Shown piece by piece: positions 1-7,037 of a stretch of 9,325 nucleotides of DNA (its first letter is position 1; each line of letters opens with the position of its first letter). This DNA is from Pseudomonas sp. (GTDB lineage Bacteria > Pseudomonadota > Gammaproteobacteria > Pseudomonadales > Pseudomonadaceae). The translations under genes were made by a program, and so were the position numbers. The notes beneath the pieces were generated by a model. That model saw only the letters and a program-made list of their open reading frames with translations. It made no database searches and was not told the origin of the DNA. The stretch lies in the NCBI GenBank assembly GCA_003488145.1, contig DNMQ01000341.1:1-9325 (forward strand), written 5' to 3'.

Positions 1-1242
1 CGTTCGCTGCCGCTGGGCTATCGCCCATTGGTGCTCGATCAGTTGCGCAGCATGGGCGGTACACGTTTCTTCGTGTCGCTCAACGACAAGCCGCTGGACA
101 TGGAGATCCTCCCGGAAACGCCGCGCAAGCGTGCGGTCCTGCATGAGGTGGAGCAGGTATTGCGCCAGCGACTCGGCGGCGCGGTGGACCTGAACATCGA
201 GTTCGTCAGCCCCGATGACCTGCGCATCTTCAACAGTGGCATCACGCTCGATGAGTTGCCGCGCTCCTGGGCGCACTACGCGCTGGGCCTCGAACCGCTG
301 TCACCGCCGGTGCTGGTGACGCAGATCCAGATCGCCCCGCAGGAATGGCTCTATCTGGCCTCGCTGATGCCAGCTCCCTACGTCAGCCTGGAGGACGAGG
401 GGCTGCCGGCCCAGCAGTTGTGGTTCATCGTGCTCACCAGCGCCTTTCTGCTGCTGTTCATCGGCCTGCTGGTGCGCTGGCAGAGCCGGCCACTGAAGCG
501 CCTGGCCAAGGCGGCGCGGGAGTTGTCGCTGGGCGCCGAGGTGCAGCCGTTGACCGAGGTCGGCGCCAGCGAGATCGTCGAGGTGAGCCGTGCCTTCAAC
601 AACATGCGCCAGCGCATCAGTCGCTACCTGACCGAGCGAGGCCAATTGTTCAGCGCGATTTCCCATGACCTGCGCACGCCCATCACGCGTCTGCGTCTGC
701 GTGTCGAGCTGCTGGAAGATGAAGCGCAGCAGATCAAGTTCACCCGTGACCTCGACGAGCTGGAGCTGCTGGTCAAGGGCGCACTGCAATGCGTGAAGGA
801 CACCGACATCCACGAGAACATCGAGGCGGTGGACCTCAATCTGCTGCTGGAACACATCGTCGAGCCCTATCAGGCCTGCGACCAGACCCGCGTGACCCTG
901 GACGGCCGGGCTTCGGCGCCTTATCCGGGCAAACCGCTGGCACTCAAGCGCTGCATCGGCAATCTGCTGGACAATGCCCTGAAGTACGGTGAGCGCGCCC
1001 ACCTGCATGTTGAGGACGGCAAGGAGGCGCTGGTGCTGCACGTCGATGACGAGGGCCCGGGCGTGCCTGAGCAGCGTCTTGAGCATGTCTTCGAACCCCA
1101 CGTGCGGCTCTCGGGGCAGCAGCAGGGCTACGGGCTGGGGCTCGGTATCGCACGGAATATCGCCCACGCCCACGGTGGCGAACTGAGCATGCGCAATCTG
1201 CAGCAGGGAGGGCTGAGGGTGACGCTGACCTTGCCGCGCTGA
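1..1242 (+). CDS. gtrS: Sensor histidine kinase of the glucose-uptake two-component system (GtrS-like), 5' end missing
   Basis: This is an inner-membrane sensor kinase that should autophosphorylate and pass phosphate to an OmpR-type response regulator (GltR). The frame is open from base 1, so the N-terminus is outside the window; 413 residues are visible. Counting from base 1, a periplasmic sensor portion covers residues 1 to about 138. A membrane helix follows at about 140-158 (LWFIVLTSAFLLLFIGLLV), then a HAMP linker at about 160-212. The dimerisation H-box is FSAISHDLRTP with phospho-acceptor H222. The ATPase domain has an N-box (GNLLDNALKYG), G1 (DDEGPGVP), F-box (FEPHVRL) and G2 (GYGLGLGIA). 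All catalytic boxes look intact. In P. aeruginosa GtrS responds to 2-ketogluconate and 6-phosphogluconate; that is family knowledge. Assignment to GtrS rather than another EnvZ-class kinase rests mainly on the adjacent gts operon on the same strand, 158 bases downstream. The partner regulator gene probably lies just to the left. Confidence 0.9.
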   Translation, partial: RSLPLGYRPLVLDQLRSMGGTRFFVSLNDKPLDMEILPETPRKRAVLHEVEQVLRQRLGGAVDLNIEFVSPDDLRIFNSGITLDELPRSWAHYALGLEPLSPPVLVTQIQIAPQEWLYLASLMPAPYVSLEDEGLPAQQLWFIVLTSAFLLLFIGLLVRWQSRPLKRLAKAARELSLGAEVQPLTEVGASEIVEVSRAFNNMRQRISRYLTERGQLFSAISHDLRTPITRLRLRVELLEDEAQQIKFTRDLDELELLVKGALQCVKDTDIHENIEAVDLNLLLEHIVEPYQACDQTRVTLDGRASAPYPGKPLALKRCIGNLLDNALKYGERAHLHVEDGKEALVLHVDDEGPGVPEQRLEHVFEPHVRLSGQQQGYGLGLGIARNIAHAHGGELSMRNLQQGGLRVTLTLPR

Positions 1243-1257
1243 TCCGGCTCAGTGCAC

Positions 1258-1317
1258 TTCGTTACGATCGCTGCGGCTTTGTAACGGCTCTGTGACCATC
1301 GCCCATCCCTTCGTTAC
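1258..1317 (+). promoter_or_regulatory. Candidate response-regulator operator cluster upstream of gtsA
   Basis: TGTAAC (1280-1285) and TGTGAC (1291-1296) form a direct repeat with an exact 11-base period, the spacing expected for OmpR-family dimers. The inverted core TTCGTTAC occurs at 1258-1265 and again at 1310-1317, flanking the direct repeat. The downstream copy would overlap the -35 region of the proposed gtsA promoter. Binding by the GtrS partner (GltR) is an inference from position and repeat geometry; I cannot match it to a proven consensus. Confidence 0.4.
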
Positions 1318-1345
1318 CCAGTGTCCATTTCCCTGCGCATAGACT
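1317..1345 (+). promoter_or_regulatory. Possible sigma70 promoter of the gts operon
   Basis: A -10 like TAGACT lies at 1340-1345 (4 of 6 consensus bases). The hexamer 17 bases upstream (CCCAGT, 1317-1322) is a very poor -35, as is usual for activator-dependent promoters. The start of transcription would fall near 1352. A small inverted repeat, GCAAG (1355-1359) with CTTGC (1369-1373) and a 9-base loop, would then sit at the very 5' end of the mRNA. This placement is tentative. Confidence 0.3.
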
Positions 1346-1378
1346 CGATCCATCGCAAGCGACCATGACTTGCAGGAT

Positions 1379-1391
1379 AAAAACAAGAAGG
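1379..1391 (+). promoter_or_regulatory. gtsA ribosome-binding site overlapped by an A-rich Hfq/Crc-type (CA) motif
   Basis: Bases 1379-1389 read AAAAACAAGAA, a perfect AAnAAnAAnAA tract. AAnAAnAA is the pattern bound by the Hfq/Crc complex in Pseudomonas catabolite repression. It runs straight into the Shine-Dalgarno GAAGG (1387-1391), which is 9 bases before ATG 1401. Occupation would directly block ribosome loading on gtsA. The Shine-Dalgarno also fixes the start at 1401 rather than at the in-frame ATG 1365, which has no ribosome-binding site. Repression itself is inferred. Confidence 0.65.
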
Positions 1392-1400
1392 TGCCCCTCC

Positions 1401-2648
1401 ATGAATGCGATCCATCGTCTCGCTCTATCCGTTTCCCTTGCCCTGCCATTACTCGCCCATGCCGGTGAGGTCGAAGTTCTGCACTGGTGGACTTCCGGTG
1501 GCGAGAAGCGCGCCGCCGACACCCTGCAGAAGCTGGTCGAGCAGAAAGGCCATACCTGGAAGGACTTCGCCGTCGCCGGCGGTGGTGGCGAGGCTGCCAT
1601 GACCGTACTGAAGACCCGCGCCGTTTCCGGCAACCCGCCGTCCGCCGCACAGATCAAGGGTCCGGACATCCAGGAGTGGGGCGAACTCGGCCTGCTCGCC
1701 AATCTTGATGACACCGCCAAGGCCGAACGCTGGGACGAAATGCTGCCCGAGCAGGTGCGCAAGATCATGCAGTACGACGGTTCCTACGTTGCGGTGCCGG
1801 TCAACGTGCATCGGGTCAACTGGCTGTGGATCAACCCGGAGGTGTTCGAGAAGGCCGGCGCCACGCCGCCGAAGACCCTCGACGAATTCTTCGCTGCGGC
1901 CGACAAGCTCAAGGCTGCCGGCTTCATTCCGGTTGCACACGGCGGCCAGCCCTGGCAGGACGGCACCGTGTTCGAGGGCTTTGTACTGAGCATTCTTGGC
2001 CCGGACGACTATCACAAGGCCTTCGTCGAGTTGGATAACGACACCCTGACCGGCGACAAGATGGTTCAGGCCTTCACAGCACTGAAGAAGTTGCGCGACT
2101 ACATCGACGCCGACGCGGCCGGGCGCGAATGGAACCGTGCCACCGGCATGGTCATCGATGGCAAGGCCGGCATGCAGATCATGGGCGACTGGGCCAAGAG
2201 CGAGTTCACCGCTGCCAACAAGGTGGCTGGCAAGGACTATCAGTGCCTGCCGTTCCCCGGCACCCAGGGCAGCTTCGCCTTCAATATCGACTCCCTGGCG
2301 ATGTTCAAGCTCAGCAACGACGACAACCGCAAGGCCCAGGAAGACCTGGCACGCACCGTACTGGAGCCTGAATTCCAGACGTTCTTCAACCAGAACAAGG
2401 GCTCGATTCCGGTTCGCCAGGACCAGGACATGAGCGAGTTCGATGCCTGCGCCCAGCAGTCGATGACCGACTTCAAGGAAGCCGCCAAGGGCAGCGGTCT
2501 GCAGCCCAGTCTGACCCATGGCATGGCTGCTTCTAGCTACGTGCAGGGCGCGGTGTTCGACGTCGTCACCAACTTCTTCAACGACCCCAAGGCCGACCCG
2601 CAAAAGGCGGCCAAGCAACTGGCGGCGGCGATCCAGGCCGTGCAGTAA
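1401..2648 (+). CDS. gtsA: Periplasmic glucose/sugar-binding protein of the ABC importer (GtsA)
   Basis: This is the substrate-binding component (415 residues) that captures glucose-type sugars in the periplasm and delivers them to GtsBC. The start at ATG 1401 is chosen because it follows a Shine-Dalgarno and gives a clean Sec signal peptide, with basic MNAIHR, a hydrophobic core and likely cleavage at LAHA/GEV (residues 21/22). Upstream ATG 1365 is in frame but would put charged residues in front of the signal. The mature protein begins with the family's sugar-binding HWWTSGGE (residues 28-35), whose adjacent tryptophans stack on the sugar in related glucose-binding proteins. It continues as a two-lobe solute-binding protein family 1 fold to the C-terminus. 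Cysteines 282 and 350 might form a disulfide. It is the first gene of the operon and is separated from gtsB by 108 bases with two hairpins. Identity as GtsA is strong from sequence and context; exact sugar range (glucose, perhaps mannose or others) cannot be read from sequence. Confidence 0.95.
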   Translation: MNAIHRLALSVSLALPLLAHAGEVEVLHWWTSGGEKRAADTLQKLVEQKGHTWKDFAVAGGGGEAAMTVLKTRAVSGNPPSAAQIKGPDIQEWGELGLLANLDDTAKAERWDEMLPEQVRKIMQYDGSYVAVPVNVHRVNWLWINPEVFEKAGATPPKTLDEFFAAADKLKAAGFIPVAHGGQPWQDGTVFEGFVLSILGPDDYHKAFVELDNDTLTGDKMVQAFTALKKLRDYIDADAAGREWNRATGMVIDGKAGMQIMGDWAKSEFTAANKVAGKDYQCLPFPGTQGSFAFNIDSLAMFKLSNDDNRKAQEDLARTVLEPEFQTFFNQNKGSIPVRQDQDMSEFDACAQQSMTDFKEAAKGSGLQPSLTHGMAASSYVQGAVFDVVTNFFNDPKADPQKAAKQLAAAIQAVQ

Positions 2649-2654
2649 CGCTGA

Positions 2655-2672
2655 GGGCGGACCGTTCCGCCC
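2655..2672 (+). repeat. Inverted repeat (hairpin 1) in the gtsA-gtsB gap
   Basis: GGGCGGA (2655-2661) pairs perfectly with TCCGCCC (2666-2672) around a 4-base loop, starting 6 bases after the gtsA stop codon. No T-run follows, so it is not a full Rho-independent terminator. It probably protects the 3' end of gtsA mRNA or partially attenuates transcription. Confidence 0.6.
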
Positions 2673-2692
2673 GCTTCCCGAAACGTTCGTCC

Positions 2693-2716
2693 CGGCACAG
2701 GCCTCGGTCTGTGCCG
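2693..2716 (+). repeat. Inverted repeat (hairpin 2) in the gtsA-gtsB gap
   Basis: CGGCACAG (2693-2700) pairs perfectly with CTGTGCCG (2709-2716) around an 8-base loop; two further pairs (CC 2691-2692 with GG 2719-2720) are possible across a bulge. It also lacks a T-run. Together with hairpin 1 it resembles the arrangement in other binding-protein operons, where hairpins after the binding-protein gene help keep its mRNA more abundant than that of the permeases. Confidence 0.6.
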
Positions 2717-2756
2717 CGGGCGACGACATCCCCGATTTCCATGAGGGATCACACCC

Positions 2757-3674
2757 ATGAGCTCCATCGCGCTTCAAGCCAGGCCTGCCAAAGCCTCGCC
2801 GCTCGACGCCCTGCAGCGCTGGCTGCCCAAGCTGGTTCTGGCGCCGAGCATGCTGATCGTACTGGTCGGCTTCTACGCCTACATCGGCTGGACCTTCCTG
2901 CTCTCGTTCACCAACTCACGCTTTATGCCCAGCTACAAGTGGGCCGGCCTGCAGCAGTACGAGCGCCTGTGGGACAACGATCGCTGGTGGGTCGCCAGCC
3001 AGAACCTGTTGGTGTTCGGTGGCATGTTCATCGCCATCAGTCTGCTGATCGGCGTGGTGCTCGCTGTGCTGCTGGACCAGCGCATTCGCCGCGAGGGGCT
3101 GATCCGCACCATCTACCTGTACCCCATGGCGCTGTCGATGATCGTCACCGGCACCGCCTGGCAGTGGCTGCTCAATCCCGGTCTGGGCCTGGACAAGCTG
3201 CTGCGCGACTGGGGTTGGGAAGGTTTTCGCTTCGACTGGCTGGTGGACCCCGACCGGGTCATCTACTGCCTGGTGATCGCAGCGGTGTGGCAGGCCTCGG
3301 GCTTCGTCATGGCGCTGTTCCTGGCCGGCCTGCGCAGCGTCGATCAGTCGATCATCCGCGCCGCCCAGGTGGACGGCGCCAGCCTGCCCACCATCTACCT
3401 GCGCATCGTGCTGCCGAGCCTGCGCCCGGTGTTCTTCAGCGCGCTGATGATCCTCGCGCACATCGCGATCAAGAGCTTTGACCTGGTCGCGGCGATGACC
3501 GCCGGTGGGCCGGGCTATTCCAGCGATCTGCCGGCGATGTTCATGTACGCCCACACCTTCACCCGCGGCCAGATGGGCCTGGGTGCGGCGAGCGCCATGC
3601 TGATGCTCGGCGCGGTGATGGCGATCATCGTGCCGTACCTGTATTCCGAGCTGAGGAACAAGCGCCATGTCTGA
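2757..3674 (+). CDS. gtsB: Sugar ABC transporter permease (GtsB)
   Basis: This is one of the two inner-membrane permeases (305 residues) forming the sugar channel, related to MalF/UgpA-type proteins. Six hydrophobic helices are visible at about residues 26-50, 84-107, 117-138, 168-191, 224-245 and 274-296. The cytoplasmic EAA loop that docks on the ATPase is at 201-224 (RAAQVDGAS ... LPSLRP), with the conserved DGA and the prolines in place. A GAGGGA Shine-Dalgarno (2743-2748) lies 8 bases before the ATG. The reading frame overlaps the start of gtsC by 8 bases, indicating translational coupling of the two permeases. The ligand, glucose or similar, is inferred from the neighbouring binding protein and kinase. 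Confidence 0.94.
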   Translation: MSSIALQARPAKASPLDALQRWLPKLVLAPSMLIVLVGFYAYIGWTFLLSFTNSRFMPSYKWAGLQQYERLWDNDRWWVASQNLLVFGGMFIAISLLIGVVLAVLLDQRIRREGLIRTIYLYPMALSMIVTGTAWQWLLNPGLGLDKLLRDWGWEGFRFDWLVDPDRVIYCLVIAAVWQASGFVMALFLAGLRSVDQSIIRAAQVDGASLPTIYLRIVLPSLRPVFFSALMILAHIAIKSFDLVAAMTAGGPGYSSDLPAMFMYAHTFTRGQMGLGAASAMLMLGAVMAIIVPYLYSELRNKRHV

Positions 3675-4509
3675 CTTCGCGCAACCGCGCCTGACCCTCG
3701 GGCGCCTGACCATCCATGCCACCCTGTTGCTGGCCTGCGCCGTCTACCTGGTGCCGCTGATCGTGATGCTGCTGACCAGCTTCAAGACCCCGGAAGACAT
3801 CCGTACCGGCAACCTGCTGAGCTGGCCGGAAGCGTTCAGCGCCATGGGCTGGCTGACGGCGTGGGACAGTATCGGCGGCTATTTCTGGAATTCGGTGAAG
3901 ATCGTCCTTCCGGCCGTTTTGATCTCTACCGCGCTGGGTGCGATCAATGGCTATGTGCTGTCGATGTGGCGTTTCCGTGGCTCGCAGCTGTTCTTCGGCC
4001 TGCTGCTGTTTGGCTGCTTCCTGCCGTTTCAGGTAATCCTGCTGCCGGCGTCCTTCACCCTCGGCAAGCTCGGCCTGGCCAATACCACTACCGGCCTGGT
4101 GCTGGTGCACGTGGTCTACGGCCTGGCCTTCACCACGCTGTTCTTCCGCAACTTCTACGTCAGCGTGCCGGACGCACTGGTGCGGGCGGCACGGTTGGAC
4201 GGTGCCGGCTTCTTCACCATCTTCGGGCGCATTCTGCTGCCGATGTCGGTACCGATCATCATGGTCTGCCTGATCTGGCAGTTCACCCAGATCTGGAACG
4301 ACTTCCTCTTCGGCGTGGTGTTCGCCAGTGGTGATACCCAGCCGGTCACCGTGGCACTGAACAACCTGGTGAACACCAGCACTGGCGCCAAGCAATACAA
4401 CGTCGACATGGCCGCGGCGATGATCGCCGGCCTGCCCACGCTGGTGGTCTACGTGGTCGCCGGCAAATATTTCCTGCGCGGGCTGACTGCCGGCGCCGTC
4501 AAGGGTTGA
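3667..4509 (+). CDS. gtsC: Sugar ABC transporter permease (GtsC)
   Basis: This is the second permease (280 residues), of the MalG/UgpE type, pairing with GtsB as a heterodimer in the inner membrane. About six membrane helices appear at residues 15-37, 75-98, 107-127, 143-163, 194-215 and 250-271. The EAA loop is at 171-197 (LVRAARLDGAGFF ... LLPMSVP), with the DGA core intact. Its ATG lies inside the last codons of gtsB, preceded by GAGGAA (3653-3658) within gtsB. The C-terminus (FLRGLTAGAVKG) is the characteristic end of MalG-family permeases. The next gene starts 11 bases after its stop codon. Confidence 0.94.
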   Translation: MSDFAQPRLTLGRLTIHATLLLACAVYLVPLIVMLLTSFKTPEDIRTGNLLSWPEAFSAMGWLTAWDSIGGYFWNSVKIVLPAVLISTALGAINGYVLSMWRFRGSQLFFGLLLFGCFLPFQVILLPASFTLGKLGLANTTTGLVLVHVVYGLAFTTLFFRNFYVSVPDALVRAARLDGAGFFTIFGRILLPMSVPIIMVCLIWQFTQIWNDFLFGVVFASGDTQPVTVALNNLVNTSTGAKQYNVDMAAAMIAGLPTLVVYVVAGKYFLRGLTAGAVKG

Positions 4510-4521
4510 GGAGAACAACGA
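4508..4521 (+). promoter_or_regulatory. gtsD ribosome-binding site with an imperfect CA motif
   Basis: GAGGAG (4508-4513), overlapping the gtsC stop codon, is a strong Shine-Dalgarno 7 bases before ATG 4521. It excludes the in-frame TTG at 4506 as start. The spacer reads AACAACGA (4514-4521), a 7-of-8 match to the Hfq/Crc pattern AAnAAnAA. That makes it a weaker candidate than the sites at gtsA and the porin. Confidence 0.4.
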
Positions 4522-5699
4522 TGGCTTCCCTGGAACTGCGCAACGTTCAAAAGAGTTATGGCAACAGCCAGATCGCAACGCTGAAGGACATCGCGCTGAA
4601 GATCGACGCCGGTGAGTTCCTGATCCTGGTCGGGCCTTCGGGCTGCGGGAAATCGACCCTGATGAACTGTATCGCCGGGCTGGAGAACATCACCGGCGGC
4701 GAGATTCTCGTCGACGGCGAGGACATCAGCCAGGCCAGCCCGAAGGATCGCGACATCGCCATGGTGTTCCAGTCCTACGCGCTGTATCCGACCATGAGCG
4801 TACGCGACAACATTGCCTTCGGCCTGAAGATGCGCAAGGTGTCGGCGGCGAAGATCGAGGAGGAGGTGGCGCGGGTCGCCAAGCTGCTGCAGATCGAACC
4901 GTTGCTGGAGCGCAAGCCGTCGCAGCTGTCGGGTGGCCAGCAGCAGCGCGTGGCCATGGGCCGGGCGCTGGCGCGGCGGCCGAAGATTTATCTGTTCGAT
5001 GAACCGCTGTCGAACCTCGATGCCAAGCTGCGGGTGGAGATGCGCACCGAAATCAAGCTGATGCACCAGCGGCTAAAGACCACCACGGTATACGTCACCC
5101 ATGACCAGATCGAGGCGATGACCCTCGGCGACAAGGTCGCGGTGATGAAGGACGGCGTGATCCAGCAGTTCGGCACGCCCCACGAGATCTACAACAACCC
5201 GGCCAATCTGTTCGTTGCCAGCTTCATCGGCTCGCCGCCGATGAACTTCGTACCGTTGCGCATCCGCCAGCGCGACGGACGCTGGGTAGGCGTGCTCAAC
5301 AGCGAGCAGGGCAGCTGCGAGCTGCCGCTGCCGCTGCCGATCACCAGTGATGACGGTCTGCGTGATCGCGAACTCATCCTCGGCATTCGCCCTGAACAGA
5401 TCGGCCTCGCCGGAGTCGGAACAGCTGATTTTTCGCTGGCGGTCGACATCGAAGTGGTCGAACCCACCGGGCCAGACACCCTGGTGGTGTTCGCGCTGAA
5501 TCAGGTCAAGGCCTGTTGCCGGTTGATGCCGGACCAGGCTCCGCGAGTGGGGGAGACGCTCAATCTGCAGTTCGACCCGCGCAAGGCGCTGCTCTTCGAC
5601 GCGCAGACCGGCGAGCGGCTGGGTGTGGTGCAGCCTGAGCCGGTGCGTGAGAGCAAGGTAACCCGGCTGGTTTCCAACGGAGCGGGTACCGCGCAGTGA
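4521..5699 (+). CDS. gtsD: Sugar ABC transporter ATP-binding protein, MalK/UgpC type (GtsD)
   Basis: This is the cytoplasmic ATPase subunit (392 residues) that powers sugar import; it works as a dimer on the GtsBC permeases. The nucleotide-binding domain spans residues 1 to about 235. It has Walker A GPSGCGKST (38-46), Q-loop Q84, signature LSGGQ (136-140), Walker B IYLFDE (156-161), D-loop SNLDA (164-168) and switch H194. From about 240 onward it carries the extra C-terminal OB/TOBE-type domain typical of the MalK family (for example GIRPEQIGL), which in relatives hosts regulatory contacts. All catalytic residues are present. It follows gtsC by 11 bases and is clearly in the same transcript. 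The 110-base gap to the porin gene has no convincing terminator, so read-through into the porin is likely. In P. aeruginosa the equivalent gene is called gltK. Confidence 0.94.
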   Translation: MASLELRNVQKSYGNSQIATLKDIALKIDAGEFLILVGPSGCGKSTLMNCIAGLENITGGEILVDGEDISQASPKDRDIAMVFQSYALYPTMSVRDNIAFGLKMRKVSAAKIEEEVARVAKLLQIEPLLERKPSQLSGGQQQRVAMGRALARRPKIYLFDEPLSNLDAKLRVEMRTEIKLMHQRLKTTTVYVTHDQIEAMTLGDKVAVMKDGVIQQFGTPHEIYNNPANLFVASFIGSPPMNFVPLRIRQRDGRWVGVLNSEQGSCELPLPLPITSDDGLRDRELILGIRPEQIGLAGVGTADFSLAVDIEVVEPTGPDTLVVFALNQVKACCRLMPDQAPRVGETLNLQFDPRKALLFDAQTGERLGVVQPEPVRESKVTRLVSNGAGTAQ

Positions 5700-5785
5700 A
5701 ATGCCGCCTGCCTTGCCAGCAAGCGGTCGATGAAAGTGGACGGTTACAGGAATGAACAGAGTCGTCTCGGCTCGATCCAGCGATC

Positions 5786-5804
5786 AATAACAACAAAAGA
5801 GGAG
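5786..5804 (+). promoter_or_regulatory. Porin ribosome-binding site preceded by a perfect Hfq/Crc-type (CA) motif
   Basis: Bases 5786-5796 read AATAACAACAA, a perfect AAnAAnAAnAA tract, immediately upstream of the Shine-Dalgarno AGGAG (5800-5804). This is the same architecture and tract length as at gtsA. The Shine-Dalgarno is 5 bases before ATG 5810 and contains the in-frame GTG 5804, so ATG 5810 is the true start. Hfq/Crc control is known for many Pseudomonas sugar-uptake genes; for this site it is inferred. Confidence 0.7.
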
Positions 5805-5809
5805 TGGAT

Positions 5810-7033
5810 ATGAAAAAAACACTGACAGCCCTGGGCGTAGCGACTGCCGTTGCCGCGATGGCCCTGCCATTGAGCGGCCATGCCCTGGAGTTCACCGGCT
5901 ACATGCGTAGCGGCGTGGGTGAATCGGTCAATAGCGACTCGCAATCGTGCTTCCAATTGCCCGGTGCACCGACCAAGTATCGCCTCGGTAACGAATGTGA
6001 GCAGTACGGCGAGCTGGATCTTCGTCACGACCTTTACACCTTTGCCGATGGTTCGGTGCTTAGCGTGGAAGGCATGGCGGCGCTGTACAACCAGTACAAC
6101 CATACCCCGAAGTTCACCGGTGATCATGGCTGGGCGCGGATGGTGCAGGCCTATGCCGAGTGGAGCAAGGTGCCGGCGCTGAACAATGGTTCGTTCTGGG
6201 CTGGCCGGCGCTTCTACAAGCGTAACGACATCCATATCTCAGATTTCTACTACTGGAACCAGAGCGCCACCGGCGCCGGTGTCGAGGACATGGAGATCGG
6301 TGGGCTGAAGTACAGCTACGCCTTTTCTCGCAAGGACAGCGTGTTCCAGGAAGAATACGTCACTCGCCACGATTTCAACGTCGGCGGCTTCGACAGCAAC
6401 CCGGGCGGCGAGCTGGAATTCGGCCTGAGCTACCTCGACAAGCCCAGTCGCGACGACGCCAACAGTGGTTGGGCGGTGACGGTGCAGCACGTGCAGTCGG
6501 ACTTTCTAGGCGGCAAGAACACACTGGCACTGCAGTACGGTGAAGGGCCGGGCACCGGCCTCGGCTATACCGGCGACGTGAGCCTGGACGACAGCGCCAA
6601 GAGCTGGCGGGTGGTGGAATACTTCGACTGGCAGGTGACCCCGCGCTTCGGCGGCCAGGCTCAGGTGGTCTATCAGAAGGACAAGCGCGCCGACGGTGGC
6701 GATCAGGACTGGTGGTCGGTGGGGGCTCGGCCGGTCTATGCGTTCAGCGAGCAGTTCAAGCTCGTCGCCGAGGTCGGCCACGACCAGATCGACGCCACCG
6801 ACGGCACGCGCAAACTGACGAAGTTCACCATCGCGCCGACCTGGTCACCCGCCGGCCCTGGCTTCTGGGCACGGCCGGAGTTCCGGCTGTACTACACCTA
6901 TGCCAGCTGGAACGAGGCGGCGCAGCGTGCCGCCAACCTCATGGCCGAAGGCTCGGCGTTGTCGGACACCGGTGCATTCGGCAATGCCCGCCATGGTTCG
7001 AACTTCGGCGTGCAGGTGGAGCATTGGTGGTAA
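5810..7033 (+). CDS. lamB: Outer-membrane sugar porin of the LamB/maltoporin family
   Basis: This is a trimeric 18-strand outer-membrane channel (407 residues) for sugar entry. The signal peptide is MKKTLTALGV... with likely cleavage at SGHA/LEF (25/26). The mature protein tracks E. coli LamB closely from its first residues: LEFTGYMRSG with Y6 and R8, then C22 and C38, which match the loop-1 disulfide pair of LamB, R33, and Y41. Further on, WAGRRFYKRNDIHISDFYYW carries the equivalents of LamB R109, D111, D116 and constriction Y118, shifted by four. The C-terminus ends in HWW, the terminal aromatic needed for barrel assembly. The mature chain is about 382 residues against 421 in LamB, so outer loops are shorter, and I see no counterpart of loop-2 W74. 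In P. aeruginosa this position holds OprB, a different family, so the symbol describes the family and not proven maltose transport. It is probably co-transcribed with gtsABCD. Confidence 0.88.
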   Translation: MKKTLTALGVATAVAAMALPLSGHALEFTGYMRSGVGESVNSDSQSCFQLPGAPTKYRLGNECEQYGELDLRHDLYTFADGSVLSVEGMAALYNQYNHTPKFTGDHGWARMVQAYAEWSKVPALNNGSFWAGRRFYKRNDIHISDFYYWNQSATGAGVEDMEIGGLKYSYAFSRKDSVFQEEYVTRHDFNVGGFDSNPGGELEFGLSYLDKPSRDDANSGWAVTVQHVQSDFLGGKNTLALQYGEGPGTGLGYTGDVSLDDSAKSWRVVEYFDWQVTPRFGGQAQVVYQKDKRADGGDQDWWSVGARPVYAFSEQFKLVAEVGHDQIDATDGTRKLTKFTIAPTWSPAGPGFWARPEFRLYYTYASWNEAAQRAANLMAEGSALSDTGAFGNARHGSNFGVQVEHWW

Positions 7034-7037
7034 GCGG

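Noticed and set aside
1279..1293. Possible HexR operator (TTGT-N7/8-ACAA) upstream of gtsA
   Set aside because: TTGT is present at 1279-1282, but no ACAA half-site follows at the required spacing.
1365..1400. Upstream ATG at 1365 as the gtsA start
   Set aside because: It has no Shine-Dalgarno and would place a charged, Cys-containing dodecapeptide ahead of a normal signal peptide; ATG 1401 has both a Shine-Dalgarno and a clean signal.
1449..2777. A 442-codon open frame on the minus strand covering nearly all of gtsA
   Set aside because: It is an antisense shadow of a strongly supported gene in high-GC DNA. Its translation has no recognisable domain and is dominated by reverse-frame composition. 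Similar shadows at 301-1173, 2916-3722 and 3625-4578 were rejected for the same reason.
5700..5785. A separate promoter or terminator between gtsD and the porin gene
   Set aside because: Only short 4-base stems and no convincing -35/-10 pair were found. The GGTTAC at 5742-5747 resembles the gtsA-upstream core, but such hexamers also occur elsewhere in the window, for example near 8875.
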